From NCBI RefSeq assembly GCF_000145215.1, contig NC_014392.1:2427001-2491000 (forward strand): a DNA stretch of 64,000 bases. Direction: 5' to 3'. A program made the translations under genes and the position numbers. Positions 45,636 to 55,714 of the stretch are shown one piece after another. The notes under the pieces were generated by a model that saw only the letters and a program-made list of their open reading frames with translations, had not been told where the DNA came from and made no database searches. The DNA comes from Caldicellulosiruptor obsidiansis OB47 (lineage in GTDB: Bacteria; Bacillota; Thermoanaerobacteria; Caldicellulosiruptorales; Caldicellulosiruptoraceae). Position 1 is the first letter of the stretch; the number at the start of each line of letters is the position of its first letter.

Positions 45636-48081
45636 TAACCAAAATCTGTCTGGACTTTTTTCTCATCCCGGCAAAGACGGCGGTATAGAAGGTGCAAAGC
45701 CATTAGAGGTTCATCTTGCAAACACCAGCATTTTAGCTAATTTTTTTGCTTCAGAAAAAAAATTAGCACTTTGTTCAACAAAGTTTCTTTCCCAGATTGC
45801 AAAAATTACAGCCTTGCTACATGACATAGGCAAGGCAACTTCTTTTTTTCAAAAGTATCTTTTTGACAAAAAGAAAATAAAAAGGAGGCTCACGCGGCAC
45901 TCTCTTATCTCTGCTATCTGTGTGTGGGGAACATTAAACAGGCTCATTGAAGAAAAGAAAATCCAAGAGGACAAAGTTTTTGAAGGCTTTACTGCGATTT
46001 TAGCATTTTTTGCTACTTTAAAACACCATGGCGATTTAGAAGCAGCATCAGATATGCTCTTGCTCTCAGAAGACGATATAGAACTCTGCTATGAGCAGAT
46101 TGAGAATATAGAAAAAGAGAAGTTTGACACTCTGATTTCTAATATTTCCTGTGTTTGCCCTGAAATTGGTTTTTTGACAACAGACACCTTAAAAGAATTT
46201 GTAGAGCATGCAAAAGATTCAATAAAGGTCTTTAAAAGAGGCTTCAGAAAGCTTTTTGACACAGAGATGAAATTCTTTTTCATGCTAAATCTGTTGTATT
46301 CTATCCTTCTGGATGCAGACAAAACAGAGGCAATATTTGGCACTCTGGTTGATATTCCGGAGCTAAATCTTTCTTACACCGATGTTGACAGTTTCAGGAG
46401 AAGAATTTTCAAGCCTGAAAACTTCGAAAATTCAATAAAAACCTTAAGAGACAGGGCTTTTGAAGAAGCAATAAATTGTGAGATTGACGAAAATAGACGT
46501 ATCTATACACTCTGTCTTCCAACAGGGCTTGGAAAAACTATTATCTCTTTTGCTTTTGCGCTAAAACTCAGAGAACTTGCTCAAAATAAATTTGGTAGCA
46601 AGTTTAGAATAATTTACTCACTTCCTTTTTTATCTATCATTGAGCAAAATTATAACGCTATCTCACAGATTTTGAGCTTTTGCGGTTTTGACATAACTTC
46701 AGATATCATTTTAAAGCACCATCACTTAAGCGATATTGTCTACAAAACCAAAGATAGTTGTCAGGACAACCAAGAGGAAATCTTTGACACAGACGTTGCA
46801 AAACTTTTAATAGAAGGTTGGAACTCAAATATAATTGTGACAACATTTGTTCAGTTTTTGGAGAGTATTCTGACAAATAAAAACTCCAACATGAGAAAAT
46901 TCCACAGAATTGCAAATTCAATCATCATTCTTGACGAGGTGCAGGCTATAAACTCAGAGTACTGGTTTTTGTGCAAGAACCTTTTTGAGGCGCTCTGCAC
47001 CAGCTTAAACTGCTATATAATCCTTTCAACTGCTACAATGCCGTTTATTGTTGACAAAAGCAAGACCATCAGTATTGTAAAACCGGAGAACTACTTTGAC
47101 AAACTTTGTCGAACAGAGCTGTATTTTGACACTAATTTTTCAAAAATAGGGCTTGAAGAATTTGTGGCAAACTTTGAGTTTGAAAAAGAACAAACTTACC
47201 TTTTTGTTACGAACACTGTGAGCAGTGCAAAAAACCTGTACAAGCTTATAAATCAAAGACTTCCTGACATGCAGCACAAAATTACAATTCTGACAACTCA
47301 TATAATTCCAAAAGAAAGATTGAGAAGAATTGAGCAAATAAAGAATAAGAAATACAAAATTGTTATATCAACCCAGCTTATTGAGGCAGGGGTTGACGTT
47401 GACTTTGACCATGTTATAAGAGACATTGCTCCGCTTGATTCAATCATCCAGGCAGCAGGAAGAGCAAATAGAGAAGGCAAAAATGCAAAGAGCAAAGTAA
47501 CAGTTGTTGAACTTGTGTCTGAAGAAAGAGGAAGACTTTTTACAACAGAGGTTTATGATAGTCTATTGATTGATGTAACCAGAAAGATTTTGAGTCAATT
47601 TCAAAAGGTGGACGAAAGTAAATTTGCAGAACTAATCCTTGAGTATTATAAAGAACTTGTAAGGCGTGGTGTTATTGAAACAACCAGTGATGACAGGGAA
47701 ACATCCCAAAAATTTCTTGAGGCAATTTACAGACTTCTTTACACCTCATCCGACTGTGAAACAGCTGCAATCGGAAGCTTTAAACTCATCCAGGATGAAC
47801 CTTACAAAGTAGATGTGTTTGTTGAAGCAGATGAGGAAGCAAAAATTATCTGGCAGAGATTTGCAAAAATTTGTGAGATTAAAGACATTTTTGAAAGGAA
47901 AAAGAGGTTTTTGGAGATTCGCAAAAGTTTTTATGACTATGTTATCTCTGTGCCAAAGACAGATAATATCCCTATCAATTTTGAAAACATTATACTCTAT
48001 GTGCCATACAGCCAGCTTACTGACTTTTATGACCCGATGACAGGTTTTAAAACAAAGGGAGAAAGCTACCTCAGTTTTTAA
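45610..48081 (+). CDS. cas3: Cas3 HD nuclease-helicase
   Basis: 823 aa from the ATG at 45610, which has GGAGG 6 nt upstream and lies inside cas5. The HD domain shows SHPGKDGG, then ITALLHDIGKA (H71, D72), HSLISA and LKHHGD. The SF2 helicase has Walker A LPTGLGKT (about residue 301), a DEVQ box instead of DEAH (about 442), LSTATMP (motif III), VVIST-type motif V (KIVISTQLIEAGVD) and QAAGRANREG (motif VI). It degrades DNA bound by Cascade. No cas6 follows. Confidence 0.95.
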   Translation: MERTFSCFDNQNLSGLFSHPGKDGGIEGAKPLEVHLANTSILANFFASEKKLALCSTKFLSQIAKITALLHDIGKATSFFQKYLFDKKKIKRRLTRHSLISAICVWGTLNRLIEEKKIQEDKVFEGFTAILAFFATLKHHGDLEAASDMLLLSEDDIELCYEQIENIEKEKFDTLISNISCVCPEIGFLTTDTLKEFVEHAKDSIKVFKRGFRKLFDTEMKFFFMLNLLYSILLDADKTEAIFGTLVDIPELNLSYTDVDSFRRRIFKPENFENSIKTLRDRAFEEAINCEIDENRRIYTLCLPTGLGKTIISFAFALKLRELAQNKFGSKFRIIYSLPFLSIIEQNYNAISQILSFCGFDITSDIILKHHHLSDIVYKTKDSCQDNQEEIFDTDVAKLLIEGWNSNIIVTTFVQFLESILTNKNSNMRKFHRIANSIIILDEVQAINSEYWFLCKNLFEALCTSLNCYIILSTATMPFIVDKSKTISIVKPENYFDKLCRTELYFDTNFSKIGLEEFVANFEFEKEQTYLFVTNTVSSAKNLYKLINQRLPDMQHKITILTTHIIPKERLRRIEQIKNKKYKIVISTQLIEAGVDVDFDHVIRDIAPLDSIIQAAGRANREGKNAKSKVTVVELVSEERGRLFTTEVYDSLLIDVTRKILSQFQKVDESKFAELILEYYKELVRRGVIETTSDDRETSQKFLEAIYRLLYTSSDCETAAIGSFKLIQDEPYKVDVFVEADEEAKIIWQRFAKICEIKDIFERKKRFLEIRKSFYDYVISVPKTDNIPINFENIILYVPYSQLTDFYDPMTGFKTKGESYLSF

Positions 48082-48097
48082 CTTTTTGCTTTCTCCC
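48057..48097 (+). terminator. Hairpin spanning the cas3 stop codon
   Basis: GGGAGAAAGC (48057-48066) is perfectly complementary to GCTTTCTCCC (48088-48097); the TAA is in the loop. The 3' side is not T-rich, so termination is uncertain. It may act as a 3'-end stabiliser of the cas transcript. Confidence 0.4.
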
Positions 48098-48239
48098 ATA
48101 ACTTTGAATTTACATTATTCAGCCTATGCTGGAGGTAACCCTACACCCTTTATCCATCTTCAAATGCTTCAGGGAATACTTGTATTGAAAATGTATAAGC
48201 ATTGTTATATCTTATAAGCACAAAAATGATGTATTCTTA

Positions 48240-48711
48240 TTTTAAGCAAATTTATTTCTCTCGATCTTTGATGGCAAAATTTTAACAAAAATTTGTATGC
48301 ATTTTCAAGCTTGAGGTGTATTGGTTGATTTGATTTTCTTGCAGCTGCTGGATAGACTAAAGGGTGTGAGGTGGTTTGAAGTGTAAGATTCTATTTACAA
48401 ACTTATTGAATTTTCATTTGTGAAATTTTAATATTAACTTTAACATTGTATTTACAGGATTTTTTGGTTTTATTTCCTTAGTTAATATTATCTTGATGTT
48501 TGGCAGGTTTTTTGGTGATTCTTATTGTCATATCTTCCCTTGGCAATTGCTATCTACCTATAAAAGAGAGCAAAACCGCCGGGGGCAACTGCAACTGGAA
48601 GTTTTCTTTCTGTATTGATTTTTTGACTTTGAAGCTTACAATAGAATTAAACTATTTATTTTTACATATTCTCTTTTATATTCCATGTGATATTTCTCAA
48701 TACATCCTCAG
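48240..48711 (+). other. Decayed leader of mini-array CR6
   Basis: No gene. At 48258-48370 it shows a worn version of the common leader (TCTCGATCTTTGATGG, then CAGCTGCTGGATAGACTAA). At 48541-48640 it is clearly related to the CR2 upstream region: GGCAATTGCT, CGCCGGGGGCAACTGCAACT and TTTTTGACTTTGAAG align with the inverted-repeat block and its TTGACT. The inverted repeat is no longer perfect and the -10 is weak. Confidence 0.6.
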
Positions 48712-48810
48712 GTTTGTAGCCTATCCGTTGGGGACTGAAATAGTCTTTACTGCTTTCGACATTGTAATGGTTTTGCAAAGGTTTGTAGCCTCCCCTTTGG
48801 GAATTGAAAC
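48712..48810 (+). CRISPR. Mini-array CR6 (two worn repeats, one spacer)
   Basis: The first repeat (48712-48741) has several changes (CTATCCGTTGGGGACTGAAAT). The second (48781-48810) differs by one base (GGGAATTGAAAC). The spacer is 39 nt. The Rpn gene begins about 97 nt downstream. Decay of the first repeat suggests no recent acquisition. Confidence 0.8.
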
Positions 48811-48906
48811 GCAGAACTTTACTTCTTATCTTGGATAAGAAAATATGTTTGATATTATCCTTTTCATTTGTTATAATGTTCTTAGAAAAATCTTTGGGTG
48901 AAAATA

Positions 48907-49863
48907 ATGAATAATCAGCTTCCTCACAACATAAATGACCTGGAGTACAAATACATATTCTCTAACAAAAGCATTTTTCTTAGGCTTTTAAAAAGACTTG
49001 ATGAGATTGGAGTATTTAAAAATCTCACAGAAGACCAGCTTGAAAGAATTGATAAAAGTTACATCTTGCCAGACTTTTCTGAACAGGAAAGTGACATCCT
49101 CTATAAAGTCAATTTAAAAGAGAAAGAGATTATCTTTTACATTTTGTTTGAACACCAATCAACAGTTGACCATTCAATGTCAATAAGGCTTTTATTTTAC
49201 ATCACAGATTTATACAGAGACTATATCAAGGACTTTGACAAAGGAGAAATAAAGAAAAAGGGGTTTAGATTGCCAGCAGTTGTGCCGATAGTGTTTTACG
49301 ATGGAGAAGACAGGTGGACAGCTACAACAAGGCTGAGGGAGAAGATTTTAGGATTTGAGGAGTTTGGAAATTGCGTAATTGATTTTGAGTACATATTGAT
49401 TGACTTGAACCAAGCAGAAAGCATTTTGCAAGTGAAAGACATACTTAGCTTAATACTGAAGCTCAACAGAATTAAGAGATATGAGGAGTTAGAGAGATTA
49501 TTTTTGGAGCTTAGAGAATATTTATGGGGGGCAGAAGAGAAGGAGATAGAGGTGTTGAAGGTGTGCTTGCCAGTTGCTTTGAGGGAGCTTGAGGATATAG
49601 AAGTTGAGGCTGCCAAAAGAGCAATTGATGAGACTGTAATAGGGGGTGAAAAAGCTATGCCACTATTTCAGAATTTGAGAAAGATAAGAGAAGAGTTGAT
49701 TTTTGAAGGACTTCAGCAAGGACTTCAGCAAGGTTTTGAGCAAAGTAAAATAGAGACAGCTGAGAGGATGATTTTAAAAGGATACAAAGATGAGGAGATA
49801 GCAGAGATTACAGGACTTTCGCTTGAAAAGATAAAAGAACTTCGTGCAAAACACAGAAACTGA
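48907..49863 (+). CDS. Rpn-family recombination-promoting nuclease
   Basis: 318 aa from the ATG at 48907, which has GGGTGA 7 nt upstream; a GTG three codons earlier overlaps that site. Promoter-like TTGTTATAAT lies at about 48868-48877. The nuclease core shows SDILYKVNLKEKEIIFYILFEHQS, cut here as D-(x)n-E-x-Q, the Rpn pattern. RLPAVVPIVFYDGE is the conserved strand-loop after it. The C-terminus has the repeated unit GLQQ and ends in GYKDEEIAEITGLSLEKIKEL, a helix-turn-helix-like motif shared with the 16654 copy although the rest of the two proteins is only distantly related. A terminator follows. Confidence 0.85.
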   Translation: MNNQLPHNINDLEYKYIFSNKSIFLRLLKRLDEIGVFKNLTEDQLERIDKSYILPDFSEQESDILYKVNLKEKEIIFYILFEHQSTVDHSMSIRLLFYITDLYRDYIKDFDKGEIKKKGFRLPAVVPIVFYDGEDRWTATTRLREKILGFEEFGNCVIDFEYILIDLNQAESILQVKDILSLILKLNRIKRYEELERLFLELREYLWGAEEKEIEVLKVCLPVALRELEDIEVEAAKRAIDETVIGGEKAMPLFQNLRKIREELIFEGLQQGLQQGFEQSKIETAERMILKGYKDEEIAEITGLSLEKIKELRAKHRN

Positions 49864-49882
49864 TTGAAATTTTAAGATTTGT

Positions 49883-49921
49883 GGGGGCTGTTCAAAAATA
49901 TCAAGCAGCAGCCCTTTTATT
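49883..49921 (+). terminator. Intrinsic terminator after the second Rpn gene
   Basis: GGGCTG (49885-49890) pairs with CAGCCC (49909-49914), followed by TTTTATTTT. Confidence 0.6.
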
Positions 49922-50289
49922 TTAGACTTAGAATTTGGAAGATACATTTTTGGGCTTTATTTCTTGTTTTGACAAAGCCTACTTAGGTTGAAAGATGTCT
50001 TTTAAATTTTATTCAAATTTAATCTCCCTTATCAAAGTATTGTCTTAGCTCACATTTTTTAAGGTTTTGCTGTTCCACCATTTATATATCTCTTCAAAAA
50101 ATAATCTGCACATATCTTTATATACCCTATTCAAGAAAATGATTCAAAAAAGATTTTACCCCTAAGTCTTTGAAATTCTAAGCAGGATAAAAACAAACGT
50201 TGACATTTATAATTCAATTCAATTCAATTTTAATAACGAATGCAATATAAGCCAAATTTCTTTTTTAAAACTGCATCTTGGTGTATATA
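49922..50289. other. Intergenic, no gene seen
   Basis: AT-rich, with stops in all frames. It includes short simple repeats (AATTCAATTCAATTCAATTT near 50215). No promoter or family remnant that I can name. Confidence 0.4.
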
Positions 50290-50565
50290 TTTGCAAAATT
50301 TATGAATAAAATCGTCATTTTGACCAAAAGTCATTTCCGTCGATCTCAAGTGCAAAAATTTCGGGGTTCAATTTGGACACGGTTTCATTTAGATGTGGTA
50401 AGATTTTGAGTTGATTTTTGGCAGCTGCTGGATAGACGGAAGGATTCAAGAGTGTTTTATCGCTTGAATTTACTGAACTGTGTGCTGTTTTGATATGATG
50501 TACTGATATAAAAACATTGACACCATTGCATAAAGTTGATATAATAAAATCAAGCTTTCCAACGT
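50290..50565 (+). promoter_or_regulatory. CR7 leader, class B
   Basis: Nearly identical to the CR5 leader (GACCAAAAGTCATTTCCGTCG, CAGCTGCTGGATAGACGG). The promoter is TTGACA (50517-50522), 17 nt, TATAAT (50540-50545). First repeat 20 nt downstream. Confidence 0.85.
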
Positions 50566-51857
50566 GTTTGTAGCCTCCCCTTTGGGGATTGAAACCTATA
50601 CTGAATATAACACCTACAAGCCTATCTACTGTTTGTAGCCTCCCCTTTGGGGATTGAAACTGAGGGATATATTTTGAGTGATGGGACTTTAGATGTTGGT
50701 TTGTAGCCTCCCCTTTGGGGATTGAAACTTCTCTACCTTAAGAACTTCTTCTAACACACTCCACAAGTTTGTAGCCTCCCCTTTGGGGATTGAAACTTTA
50801 ATGTAAACATAACTTATACAGGTCGATTAGATGTTTGTAGCCTCCCCTTTGGGGATTGAAACACAATATTTTTATCAATACCTAAAAACACCTGTAAGGT
50901 TTGTAGCCTCCCCTTTGGGGATTGAAACATATGACAATTTGAACATCTAAAAGTTCCCATCCAGGTTTGTAGCCTCCCCTTTGGGGATTGAAACAAAAAT
51001 GAAAATAGGGCGGAATTTTTACCGCCCGCCCCGTTTGTAGCCTCCCCTTTGGGGATTGAAACAGAAGGTGTAGATATTTTTTCAGAGAAATCAAAAAAGT
51101 TTGTAGCCTCCCCTTTGGGGATTGAAACATTAAACCTGTAAATACTCTTTGTAAAACATTTCCAGTTTGTAGCCTCCCCTTTGGGGATTGAAACTAACTT
51201 TGTGAAGTAGTTAAATAAACTTCTCCCTTGTTTGTAGCCTCCCCTTTGGGGATTGAAACACTTAAAATCTGCTGATATAATTGCATAATCTGTTCGTTTG
51301 TAGCCTCCCCTTTGGGGATTGAAACTCTTTTATAGCTTGCTCTAATTTCCCTATATCTTCTTTGTTTGTAGCCTCCCCTTTGGGGATTGAAACTTTTTAA
51401 AATTAAAAATCAACCCCTTTCAAAAATTTGTTTGTAGCCTCCCCTTTGGGGATTGAAACTGGTTATGAGCCAAATGTGCAGAGTTCGAAAAGAAGTTTGT
51501 AGCCTCCCCTTTGGGGATTGAAACTACAGAAGGTGGTTTTTGTTAAAATTGATTGTCGGTTTGTAGCCTCCCCTTTGGGGATTGAAACATTAACTCTTTA
51601 GTACTTACAAATTCACCATTAACAGGTTTGTAGCCTCCCCTTTGGGGATTGAAACAACTGTGTACATATAACTCCCTCTTTTCATTCTTCTAAGTTTGTA
51701 GCCTCCCCTTTGGGGATTGAAACGTGTCTCTTATAGAACATTTCTTTGGTATTAAAATATTGTTTGTAGCCTCCCCTTTGGGGATTGAAACTAAACATAC
51801 CTAATCTCATCAGCCTTGCTCTTCTAAGTTTTTAACCTTTCTTTTGGGGAATTTTAT
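50566..51857 (+). CRISPR. CRISPR array CR7 (about 19 repeats plus worn terminal copy)
   Basis: CTCCCC-type repeats run from 50566 to 51762, with a degenerate copy at 51828 (GTTTTTAACC, TTTCTTTTGGGGAATTT). The spacer before the repeat at 51033 contains a hairpin (GGGCGG...CCGCCC). The distal end lacks the GAGGAGAG trailer of the other arrays; instead the tnpB transposon starts within about 25 nt, so the original end was probably displaced. Confidence 0.97.
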
Positions 51858-51885
51858 GCAATGAAGAGGTGACCAAAGTGAACTA

Positions 51886-51990
51886 CCATCCACCTAAAGA
51901 GGTGGAGGCTTCGTGAGAAGTTTGGTAGCAGCTAAGCTACCCTTATTCTCACAGGGTGGTTCACACACCCACTACTGACTATCTGCTTCT
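51886..51990 (-). ncRNA. Putative reRNA (omega RNA) of TnpB
   Basis: The 3' end of tnpB and its flank fold into nested stems: GTGAGAA (51913-51919) with TTCTCAC (51946-51952), inside it GGTAGC (51924-51929) with GCTACC (51936-51941), followed by the CCACCT/AGGTGG stem (51890-51905). This is where TnpB guide RNA scaffolds lie. The guide would be copied from sequence just left of the element, next to the CR7 terminus. Confidence 0.5.
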
Positions 51991-53158
51991 TTGCAGACTC
52001 GCCAGCTACCTTCGCAAGTATATTTAGCGCTCCATTTATATCTGCATTTACTACATACCCACAATCTTTGCACACGTATAGCCCTCTGTGCTTCCTGTTA
52101 CTTTTCTCGACTGTCCCACACCTGTTACATCTCTGCGAAGTGTAACTCTCGTCCACTTCTACATACTCTAAACCATAATATTCACACTTCGCTTCTAACT
52201 TTCTCTTGAACCTTTCATATGGTATGTTCACAAAGTTTTGATTGTTTACAACCCCAAGATTTATTTTCTGCTTTATATCTTTCATTTCCCCAATAACTAC
52301 TGTACCTATTTGATTGTTCAGACAATGCTTGATTATATAATTGACAGCTTGATTCAAAAAGTTGTCAATTATATGCTGTCTTCTAAGACAAATCCGAGCA
52401 AGTCTTTTGCCGTATTTAATATTTTGCTTGCTATATATCGACTGGAGTCTTGCCTTTTGTTTGTTATACCATCGGTTGACTGATTTTATATACCTGCCTT
52501 CTATTAAAAAGGCAGTCCCGATGGTATCAACTACTGCTGCAAAATTGTCAAGACCTAAATCTATTGATAAGTACCTGCTTTTATCAAGATTATAATTCTG
52601 TTCTTCTTCTTCTTCTTCTTCATACACATACTCAATCTCAAACCATTTGCCATGAAACCTTGGCACTATCCTGACCTCTTTTATCTTTTTGCCTCTAATG
52701 TTTTGTGGCAGGTCAAAATACAAGTACCTTACTCCAAATTCCTTGTAGAAATTTCTGCCAAGACTGAGTCTCAGTTTATTCCCTTCTACCTTGAACTGGT
52801 CTTTAGGAAAAACAATCTGGTACATCCCTTCCTTTGGCAGGTATGTCGGTATTGAAATTTTTTTATCTATTCTCCCTTCTTTTTTAGCTTTCAAAAGACT
52901 TAAAAAAGATTTAAAAGCTTCGTCCACAGAAATAAGAGTTTGCTGGGCAACCTGAGAAGGCAAAAGTCTGTAATTTTCGTTTTCCTTCACAAGATGATAT
53001 ACGCTTTCATATGGCAGATATTCCTGAGTTTTAAAATAGTGTTGCCTTATATGATACAAAGCATAGTTGTACAAGTTTTTAGAAAAGTGACATAACATAC
53101 GCAGAAGTTTGTATGTTTGTTTGTCACATCTTATATGATTTTTCTGTGTTTTGTACAT
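51932..53158 (-). CDS. tnpB: TnpB RNA-guided nuclease (IS605 OrfB)
   Basis: 408 aa, full length. RuvC-like residues are D200 (SIDLGLDN), E291 (VVIGEMKDI) and D373 (NADINGALN). The zinc ribbon has C344, C347, C363 and C366 (CNRCGT, CKDCGY). The N-terminal helix-turn region and WED-like strands (SIPTYLPKEGMYQIVF) are complete. A run of eight Glu near 180-187 is unusual. GGGTGAT precedes the ATG. All catalytic residues are intact, so the protein is probably active as a guide-dependent nuclease. Confidence 0.93.
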   Translation of the reverse strand: MYKTQKNHIRCDKQTYKLLRMLCHFSKNLYNYALYHIRQHYFKTQEYLPYESVYHLVKENENYRLLPSQVAQQTLISVDEAFKSFLSLLKAKKEGRIDKKISIPTYLPKEGMYQIVFPKDQFKVEGNKLRLSLGRNFYKEFGVRYLYFDLPQNIRGKKIKEVRIVPRFHGKWFEIEYVYEEEEEEEQNYNLDKSRYLSIDLGLDNFAAVVDTIGTAFLIEGRYIKSVNRWYNKQKARLQSIYSKQNIKYGKRLARICLRRQHIIDNFLNQAVNYIIKHCLNNQIGTVVIGEMKDIKQKINLGVVNNQNFVNIPYERFKRKLEAKCEYYGLEYVEVDESYTSQRCNRCGTVEKSNRKHRGLYVCKDCGYVVNADINGALNILAKVAGESAKKQIVSSGCVNHPVRIRVA

Positions 53159-53240
53159 CTGAAATCACCCAAAAATATTGTATCATACTTTTAGCAATTC
53201 ATCTCCCACCTTAAAGAGGTGGGAGTCTTCTTGCTAAATT

Positions 53241-53889
53241 TTTGATAAAAAAAGCTGGGCAACAAATCATTGATGCCAGCTTATGTGATAACCTATAAAG
53301 AAGGCAGTAGTTCTGCCCATCTGACTTGTTTTCAAACAGAAACAGAATTAGTCCCAAAAACATATCATGGCTCAGTTCAGCATCGGGTGAAATATTGCTC
53401 TAAAAATTTTTAAAATCTTCTGGAAGTGAAGTTATTTGCGATGCACATAGTTTATTTTTCGCTTCTTTTTTCTGTTCCTTAGTTAGTTGATGGTTGAAAA
53501 TTAAAAACAGCTTGTTCACATTTTCTCTCTCCTACAAAATTGTTCTGGCACCAAAATATCAAACCAAAGGGATTGTCGCCTCATTTTGGTTCGGCCATAA
53601 AAAGCTATATTAAATCTATCTTATTAAGTCATAAGCTACACAATACAAATTTTCTTTAAAAAAACATTGAATTTTGGAATGTATAGTGTTTTTTATAAAC
53701 CAAAGACGTGATTATTTGCTTGGCAGTTGAAAATAAGAACTGGTGTTGTGTGTCTTTGGCAGATGAAAGGCAACTTTGAGTATTTGCCTGATGGGAGAAA
53801 GCTTGCTGGGAGTAAAAAAATAGATCAAAAGATGGGTAAAAAAAAGAAAAAAGCAACTTCACAGCCTTTTTGTTTATTAAAAGTTTTTC
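53241..53889. other. Intergenic, no gene seen
   Basis: AT-rich sequence between the tnpB element and the DUF1848 gene. No frame of useful length shows a ribosome site or family motif. It may hold eroded coding sequence. Confidence 0.35.
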
Positions 53890-54945
53890 TCAGCTAAAAA
53901 TTGATCTTTTGAGCTTTGATATAATCCTTTCAAGTTTGCTCTGAGTATCATCTTTATCATCTATAAAACTCCTCTGAAATATTTCATTCTCCGATTTTCT
54001 ATAATGTAAAATTTCATCAAGTTTAATAGGATATGACTTATCTTCTATTCTAATCCTAATCTCATCCCTTGTTAAATCAAGCCTGCTGCACAGAAGTGGT
54101 GAGTTTTCATCAAACATTTCCTTTACATTCTTTTCTATAGCCTTACGGTTATAGTTTGCATAGCAGTATGCGCAAAAGTGCATGCAAGTGTTAAAAATCC
54201 CCACATCAACACTCTGAACACATCCGCACGCAAGTCGCTGGTTCTTGTCTTTTTTAAAATCATACTTCTTCCCTCTCAGCTCCTCAATCAGCGCACCATC
54301 TATACAGTGGGCTTTTCTGAGACCAATTTTCTCTACATCAACCGCTTCGGCACATGTCTCCACAGAAAGCCCATACTTTTTGGCAATTTGCCCTACATTA
54401 TAAAAAAGTTCTAACTTTTCGTCATCTGACAAATCAACTGCCTTGATTTTTTCCAAAGAAGGAACGGCACTTTTGTAAAAGTCAACATAACTGATTATGC
54501 ACTTTGTAGTGAACTTGGATAGTTTTTCGCAAAGCTCTTCGAATTTCTCAAGATGGTACATCATATCCATCCTAGGTGTGATAATAATTGGGTCATATCG
54601 CCAGATGACTCTTTTGGGTCCAATTATATCTGATAGCCTTATAAATGTATCTATCAGAACATTCTTATCTGGCAGATTTGGCTCTAAATCTGTGTCGTAT
54701 GGGTTTAGTGTAAATTGAAAGTAATATGTGTAATCTTTTAAGTATTCCAACTTTTCTAAAAAAGGTTTTGGGTTTTTTGTCCAAAAGACAATTGCATCAA
54801 CATCTTCAGGAAAAAGTGAGATGGCAAAAACTTGGGTTGGGCGCATAGGATTTCGGAACATTGCAAAGCCTTGCAACAGCCTTTTTACAAACCACTCTCC
54901 AAAAAAGGCAGGAATGTCTGTTCTTCTGCTTGCACTAATTATCAC
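53890..54945 (-). CDS. DUF1848 family protein, putative Fe-S/radical SAM-like
   Basis: 351 aa. The start IISASRRTDIPAFFGEWF and the block FRNPMRPTQVFAISLFPEDVD, split here as FRNPMRP and VDAIVFWTKNPKPF, are diagnostic of DUF1848. Cys motifs are CGCVQSVDVG and CMHFCAYCYANYN near residues 245-270, giving a Cx3CxxC-like set that could hold an iron-sulphur cluster. RYDPIIITPRMD is also typical. Function unproven. Starts at GTG after GGCGGTGA. A decayed copy lies at 58720-59163. Confidence 0.85.
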   Translation of the reverse strand: MIISASRRTDIPAFFGEWFVKRLLQGFAMFRNPMRPTQVFAISLFPEDVDAIVFWTKNPKPFLEKLEYLKDYTYYFQFTLNPYDTDLEPNLPDKNVLIDTFIRLSDIIGPKRVIWRYDPIIITPRMDMMYHLEKFEELCEKLSKFTTKCIISYVDFYKSAVPSLEKIKAVDLSDDEKLELFYNVGQIAKKYGLSVETCAEAVDVEKIGLRKAHCIDGALIEELRGKKYDFKKDKNQRLACGCVQSVDVGIFNTCMHFCAYCYANYNRKAIEKNVKEMFDENSPLLCSRLDLTRDEIRIRIEDKSYPIKLDEILHYRKSENEIFQRSFIDDKDDTQSKLERIISKLKRSIFS

Positions 54946-55055
54946 AGAGTATCACCGCCTTTGAAATATTTGAGTAAACTTTTCTTTAATTTTTTTACCA
55001 GAATATTATAACACAAATTTTTGTTCGTCTCAAAATTTATATAAACCTTTATTTT

Positions 55056-55151
55056 TTAACATAGCCTTAGCAGATTCTCTTTTAAAATATTCTTTGCAAT
55101 CTCAGGAGCCCTCTTTTTGAAATCTTCATAGGTTGAGATATCTCTTGCCAT
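55056..55151 (-). pseudogene. Short C-terminal gene fragment
   Basis: 31 codons, MARDISTYEDFKKRAPEIA..., ending at a TAA; an in-frame stop lies 5 codons before the ATG and no ribosome site is seen. It looks like the tail of a longer helical protein. The rest of 54946-55340 holds nothing I can name. Confidence 0.25.
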
Positions 55152-55351
55152 GCCAAAAATTTCTCATATAAATTTCGAAATTGATGACTTCAATTTTACA
55201 AACACAAAGTTGTATTTTCTATTCAGATTTTATGCGAAGTTTTTAAAAAGATAATTGAAATTTTGTGTATTAAAAATTGCTAATTTGCATCAAAATATTT
55301 ATAATTAATGCTATAATATTTTCATAAGAACAGGTTGAAGAGGTATTTGGG

Positions 55352-55557
55352 ATGAAAGAGAATCTTCCGAATTGTCCAAAGTGTGGCTCAAAAAAGGTTG
55401 TGAGAATTATCTATGGGTTTGTTCTTCTATTGTTAACTATGTTCATTTGAGATTTTTCAAAGACGAAAATATCCCATTTCATCCAAAGGCATATATTGTA
55501 GAATATCCCCATTGCAATGAAGACATATTTATGTCACTTACACGCGCTGAAAATTAA
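55352..55557 (+). pseudogene. Frameshifted small zinc-ribbon gene
   Basis: GAGG precedes an ATG at 55352. Frame one reads MKENLPNCPKCGSKKVVRIIYG and stops after 32 codons. Another frame then continues with FHPKAYIVEYPHCNEDIF to 55557. The opening resembles small CPKCG zinc-ribbon proteins of Firmicutes, whose second CxxC is missing here. A promoter-like TATAAT lies at about 55313. Confidence 0.4.
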
Positions 55558-55714
55558 CCTGAGGATGAGAATTAAACAACCAGCAGTGTCATTTTCATCA
55601 TGGTGTACTAAGAATCTATTTAATCTATCTGCTCTATTCAAACACTCCTATTTCTCTCCATCCCTGTTCCTGCTGGAATTGATTTGCCTGGGTGGTAAAT
55701 ATGTCTTCACCACG

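Larger units (their letters stand above)
51880..53240 (-). mobile_element. IS200/IS605-type element carrying only tnpB
   Basis: tnpB is flanked by hairpin ends. At the left end (in window coordinates) CCACCT/AGGTGG pairs at 51890-51905. At the right end CTCCCACCT (53203-53211) pairs with AGGTGGGAG (53217-53225), itself enclosed by TTAGCAA (53191-53197) and TTGCTAA (53231-53237). No tnpA (Y1 transposase) is present, so mobility would need help in trans. Exact ends and the target site cannot be fixed without related copies. Confidence 0.7.
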
